A stretch of DNA of 8,130 bases. Source: Oscillospiraceae bacterium. Lineage in GTDB: Bacteria; Bacillota; Clostridia; Oscillospirales; Acutalibacteraceae. The stretch covers positions 1-8,130 of the forward strand of contig CADBMQ010000071.1 in NCBI GenBank assembly GCA_902795765.1. The letters run 5' to 3'. A program made the position numbers and the translations under genes. The notes beneath the pieces were generated by a model. It worked only from the letters and a program-made list of their open reading frames with translations. It had not been told where the DNA came from and ran no database searches. This document shows positions 5,087-8,130 of the stretch, piece by piece. Each line of letters begins with the position of its first letter. The stretch's first letter is position 1.

Positions 5087-6012
5087 GTGTGACACTCGGA
5101 ATTGATACAAGCAATTATACTACATCTGTTGCGTTATATGATGATGAAACAGATGTTATGAAAAGTTGTGGTAAGCTTCTCCCTGTTGAAAACGGAGAAA
5201 GAGGTTTGCAACAAAGCAAAGCATTATTTTTACACACAAGGCAGCTTCCTGAAGTTTTGGAAGATGCCTTTTCTCTGTTTAATAAACGCCCCGATTGCGT
5301 TTGTGTATCTGAAAAGCCACGTTCAGTTGACGGCTCATATATGCCTGTTTTCAGCGCAGGTGTTAGTGCTGCAACTTCTGCCGCCTATTCACTTGGTGTT
5401 CCGCTTTATAAAACATCGCACCAAAATGGTCACGTTATGGCAGCTTTATATTCAATCGGCAAGATTAAGCTTGCAAATGAGCCGTTTATCGCCTTTCATA
5501 TTTCCGGAGGCACAACAGAAGCATTATATGTTACACCATCAAAAGATGATTTAATAAAATGCGAAATTGTTGCAAAAACACTTGATTTAAACGCAGGTCA
5601 GGTTATTGACAGAGTTGGTGTTAAACTTGGAATGGATTTCCCTTGCGGTAACGAGTTGGATAAACTCGCACAAAAAGGAAAATTAACTCAAAAACCTCAT
5701 CCGACATTAAAAGAAAATGATTGTTGCTTGTCGGGACTTGAAAATATTTGTGAAAAATTGGCTAAAACAGAACCGCCCGAAAATGTTGCGAGATTTTTGT
5801 TTGAATACATCAGCGAAACTGTTAGCAAAATGTCGAATTTACTGCGTGAAAAGTATGGAAATTTGCCATTTGTATATGCAGGTGGCGTTATGAGAAACAG
5901 CATTGTCAGAGAAAATATAAACGGATATTTCGCAGAACCTAAATATTCTTCGGATAATGCGGCAGGTGTTGCTGTAATTGGTTCGATTTTGAATAAGAGA
6001 AACGGGATATAA
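5083..6012 (+). CDS. TsaD/Kae1-family paralog (peptidase M22-like, ASKHA fold), function unknown
   Basis: A 309-residue member of the Kae1/TsaD (formerly O-sialoglycoprotein endopeptidase, M22) family, whose true TsaD members make the t6A modification of tRNA. Kept features are the N-terminal phosphate loop GIDTSNYTTS (6-15), metal-binding HxxxH as H113 and H117 (HQNGH), SGGTT (141-145), the SGL motif (217-219), GGVMRNS (267-273) and D291 in SSDNAAG, the third expected metal ligand. It differs from canonical TsaD: C-D-E after G-x-x-T-S is N-Y-T, SGGHT is SGGTT, and the D-D-A-x-G-E-A-F-D-K block reads LDLNAGQVIDRVG. It is therefore probably a paralog rather than the organism's TsaD, which would be elsewhere along with TsaB and TsaE. 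Proteins like this are often annotated as O-sialoglycoprotein endopeptidase in Clostridia. Translation is coupled to nusB (ATGA) and xseA follows after two bases. Confidence 0.85.
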   Translation: MSVTLGIDTSNYTTSVALYDDETDVMKSCGKLLPVENGERGLQQSKALFLHTRQLPEVLEDAFSLFNKRPDCVCVSEKPRSVDGSYMPVFSAGVSAATSAAYSLGVPLYKTSHQNGHVMAALYSIGKIKLANEPFIAFHISGGTTEALYVTPSKDDLIKCEIVAKTLDLNAGQVIDRVGVKLGMDFPCGNELDKLAQKGKLTQKPHPTLKENDCCLSGLENICEKLAKTEPPENVARFLFEYISETVSKMSNLLREKYGNLPFVYAGGVMRNSIVRENINGYFAEPKYSSDNAAGVAVIGSILNKRNGI

Positions 6013-6014
6013 TT

Positions 6015-7205
6015 ATGGAAAAAAGTAATGTTTTAAGTGTATCTCAACTTAATATGTATGTCCGTTCTTTGCTTGAAAGCAACGAACACTTAAAGAATTT
6101 CTATTTGTGTGGAGAAATTTCCAATTTTGTAAATCACTATAAATCCGGTCATTTATATATGACACTTAAAGATGAAAACGGTGCTATTAAGGCTGTTATG
6201 TTTAAGCGTGATGCAATTGGCTTAAAGTTTGTTCCGCAAAATGGTATGAAGGTTATTTGCAGAGGCAGAGTTTCGCTATATGAGCGTGATGGCTCTTATC
6301 AGTTTTATATAATCTCAATGCAACCTGATGGTGCAGGTGCTTTGGCTATTGCATTTGAGCAATTAAAGGAAAAACTATATAAAGAAGGATTATTTGACGA
6401 GCAACACAAAAAACCTATCCCAAAATATCCTAAAAAAATTGCACTTGTAACATCTGATACAGGTGCCGCTGTGCAAGATATTATAAATGTCTTGACTCGT
6501 CGGTATCCATCTGTTTATGTAACACTATTCCCTGTTCAAGTACAAGGAGAACTCGCAGCACCACAAATTACATCTGCACTCAAAATTGCCGATACTATGG
6601 ATTTTGATGTAATAATAACAGGTCGTGGTGGTGGTAGCGCAGAAGACTTGTGGGCTTTTAATGATGAAACTCTTGCAAGAACAATTTTTGCTTTAAATAC
6701 CCCGATTATTTCAGCGGTCGGTCACGAGATTGATTTCACAATATGTGATTTTGTTGCTGATTTAAGAGCACCAACTCCATCGGCTGCTGCCGAACTTGCA
6801 GTTCCCGATAAAATGGATTTAAAAATTCGCCTTTCATCAATAAAACTCAATTTACATACTTTGATTAACAGAAAATTTGCTGATTCGAAGATGAAAATTG
6901 ATGCTATTAAATCAAAGCCATGTATGCAAGACGCAAGTTACTATATTGATCGCAGACGACAAGATTGCGACAATTTGACAACTTTACTTAATCAAATGTT
7001 CGATAACTATTTTATTAAAAAGAAAAATGATTATGATAAACTTAATTCATCGCTTAAAGCTTTGAGTCCACTTGCTACTCTTTCAAGAGGATTTGCCGCT
7101 ATAAGTCTTGGAGAACGATATATAAATAGTGTTAATGATTTGAATTCAGGTGACGAAATTCAACTAAAATTCTGTGACGGCGAAAAATCTGCCGTTGTTA
7201 AATAA
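6015..7205 (+). CDS. xseA: Exodeoxyribonuclease VII large subunit
   Basis: A 396-residue protein, within the usual 390-460 range. It is the catalytic subunit of exonuclease VII, which degrades single-stranded DNA in both directions and acts in repair and recombination. The N-terminal OB-fold runs over about residues 5-100, with the typical LCGEISNF, GHLYMTLKDE and GMKVICRGRVSLYERDGSYQ. The catalytic domain contains VTSDTGAAVQDI (145-156), FPVQVQGELA (172-181), GRGGGSAEDLWAFNDE (203-218), SAVGHEIDFT (233-242) and DLRAPTPSAAAELAVP (249-264), all intact. A helical region follows, and the C-terminal LSRGFAAI block is present. ATG 6015 lies two bases after the previous stop, with only a weak GGGAT-like ribosome binding site, so coupling to the TsaD paralog is likely. 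Confidence 0.97.
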   Translation: MEKSNVLSVSQLNMYVRSLLESNEHLKNFYLCGEISNFVNHYKSGHLYMTLKDENGAIKAVMFKRDAIGLKFVPQNGMKVICRGRVSLYERDGSYQFYIISMQPDGAGALAIAFEQLKEKLYKEGLFDEQHKKPIPKYPKKIALVTSDTGAAVQDIINVLTRRYPSVYVTLFPVQVQGELAAPQITSALKIADTMDFDVIITGRGGGSAEDLWAFNDETLARTIFALNTPIISAVGHEIDFTICDFVADLRAPTPSAAAELAVPDKMDLKIRLSSIKLNLHTLINRKFADSKMKIDAIKSKPCMQDASYYIDRRRQDCDNLTTLLNQMFDNYFIKKKNDYDKLNSSLKALSPLATLSRGFAAISLGERYINSVNDLNSGDEIQLKFCDGEKSAVVK

Positions 7206-7217
7206 AGGAAGATTATT

Positions 7218-7424
7218 ATGGAAAATATCACTTTTGAACAGGCAATCAAACGTCTCGAAGAGATAACTGCCCTCATTGAAAAGGGTGAATTATCTCTTGA
7301 TGAATCCGTGAAACTATATGAAGAAGGAGTCAAACTCACGGGTGTATGCGAATCATTGCTTGACAATGCGCAACTCAAAATTGAGAAATTTAATAGCAAG
7401 GCGGATAAAACCGATGAAACTTGA
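7218..7424 (+). CDS. xseB: Exodeoxyribonuclease VII small subunit
   Basis: A 68-residue helical protein that binds the long helical arm of XseA to form active exonuclease VII. The family pattern is complete: FEQAIKRLEEITALIEKGEL, SLDESVKLYEEGVKLTGVCE and an LDNAQLKIEKF ending. AAGGAAG (7205-7211) is a good ribosome binding site for ATG 7218, and the gap to xseA is 12 bases. The 3' end overlaps the start of ispA by 11 bases. Confidence 0.96.
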   Translation: MENITFEQAIKRLEEITALIEKGELSLDESVKLYEEGVKLTGVCESLLDNAQLKIEKFNSKADKTDET

Positions 7425-8130
7425 TTTTTTGAATGAATGTTCCGAACTTATAAACAATCGTATCAACGAAATATTTGAGCAACAAAGCTCCCCCGAAATA
7501 TTAAAAAAGGCTATGCTTTATAGCATAACTGCGGGTGGAAAACGTTTGCGTCCTGCTCTTACAATGCAGTTTTATAAAGCGCTTGGCGGAAAATACGAAG
7601 ATATTCTCGACCTTGCTTGTGCAGTGGAGATGATACACACTTATTCGCTAATACACGATGATTTGCCGTGTATGGACGATGATGATACTCGTCGTGGTAA
7701 ACCTTCGTGTCACATTGCTTTTGGCGAAGACATTGCTTTATTGGCAGGTGACGCTTTACTCACACTTGCTTTTGAAACTGCAAGTTCAAACAAAGGCGAT
7801 GCAAATCGTGTTTTGAAAAGCGTCAATATTCTTTCGAAAGCGGCAGGTATGTGTGGTATGTGTGCCGGTCAAACACTTGACCTTGAAAGCGAAGATAAAC
7901 AAATTACCGCTGACAACTTAAAAGAAATCCACAAAGGCAAAACTGTCGCTATGATAAAAGTATGTGCGCAGATTGCTTGCGCTATGACTGATGCTGACGA
8001 AGATACACTTAAACACTATGAAAGGTATTGCGATGATATTGGACTCGCCTTTCAAATCCAAGATGATATTCTTGATGTTGTTGGCGACTACAAAAAACTT
8101 GGAAAGCCGATAAATTCAGATAGCGACAAC
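7414..8130 (+). CDS. ispA: Farnesyl diphosphate synthase, polyprenyl synthetase family (3' end missing)
   Basis: The first 239 codons of a prenyl diphosphate synthase that condenses isopentenyl diphosphate with allylic diphosphates, supplying precursors for undecaprenyl phosphate and quinones. Conserved parts are GGKRLRPAL (about 41-49), the first Asp-rich motif HDDLPCMDDDDTRRGKPSCH (81-100), GDALLT, the Gly/Gln segment MCGMCAGQTLDLE, HKGKT and the second Asp-rich motif QIQDDILDVVGD (214-225). The two-residue insertion in the first motif and the aromatic Y77 five residues before D82 fit a bacterial (type II) FPP synthase making C15. Chain length is inferred from this, not shown. The frame is open to the right edge; the family is ~290-300 residues, so ~55 are missing. 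ATG 7414 overlaps xseB by 11 bases, with AAGGCGGA (7398-7405) as a plausible ribosome binding site. Confidence 0.94.
   Translation, partial: MKLDFLNECSELINNRINEIFEQQSSPEILKKAMLYSITAGGKRLRPALTMQFYKALGGKYEDILDLACAVEMIHTYSLIHDDLPCMDDDDTRRGKPSCHIAFGEDIALLAGDALLTLAFETASSNKGDANRVLKSVNILSKAAGMCGMCAGQTLDLESEDKQITADNLKEIHKGKTVAMIKVCAQIACAMTDADEDTLKHYERYCDDIGLAFQIQDDILDVVGDYKKLGKPINSDSDN

Noticed and set aside
5168..5554. 128-codon plus-strand frame inside the TsaD paralog
   Set aside because: It lies entirely inside a better supported gene and shows no domain.
1..8130. tRNA, rRNA, CRISPR array, insertion sequence, phage or defence genes
   Set aside because: None is seen. The whole window is filled with collinear core genes; the longest gap is 61 bases (4253-4313).

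Overview
The window is a low-GC, almost gap-free, one-direction gene block from a spore-forming member of the Firmicutes. It is most likely an anaerobic Clostridia member, possibly Oscillospirales/Ruminococcaceae-like; that placement is an inference from gene order and base composition, not a measured classification. All twelve convincing genes lie on the + strand.

Positions 1-4252 hold the spoIIIA sporulation operon. spoIIIAA is cut by the left edge, and spoIIIAB, AC, AD, AE, AF, AG and AH are complete. In Bacillus subtilis these eight proteins form the mother-cell half of the SpoIIIA-SpoIIQ channel ('feeding tube'), which spans the space between mother cell and engulfed forespore and supports late forespore gene expression. 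SpoIIIAA is the ATPase, AB/AC/AD/AE are membrane parts, and AF/AG/AH carry ring-building domains. The genes are tightly packed, with several overlaps and non-ATG starts.

Positions 4253-4313 are the only real regulatory gap. A near-consensus vegetative promoter (TTGTCA, 17-base spacer, TATAAT with extended -10 TG) starts right after the spoIIIAH stop codon, followed by a perfect AGGAGGT ribosome binding site. No terminator is visible between the two operons.

Positions 4314-8130 hold a housekeeping operon: an Asp23/Gls24 (YqhY-like) gene, nusB, a divergent TsaD/Kae1-family paralog, xseA, xseB and the first ~240 codons of a farnesyl-diphosphate-synthase gene (ispA), cut by the right edge. The order spoIIIA - yqhY - nusB - xseA - xseB - ispA is the ancient order also known from B. 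subtilis. Here accB/accC are absent between spoIIIAH and the yqhY-like gene, and the TsaD paralog sits where B. subtilis has folD.

The most notable points are: a 95-base out-of-frame overlap at the end of spoIIIAA, with an in-phase T TTA AAA heptamer just before it and a -1-frame stop at a more normal place; the TsaD paralog, which keeps the metal-binding residues but has lost other family motifs; and an unusually cysteine-rich SpoIIIAD. Otherwise the window is a known system in a compact form, and I see no clearly new multi-gene system.
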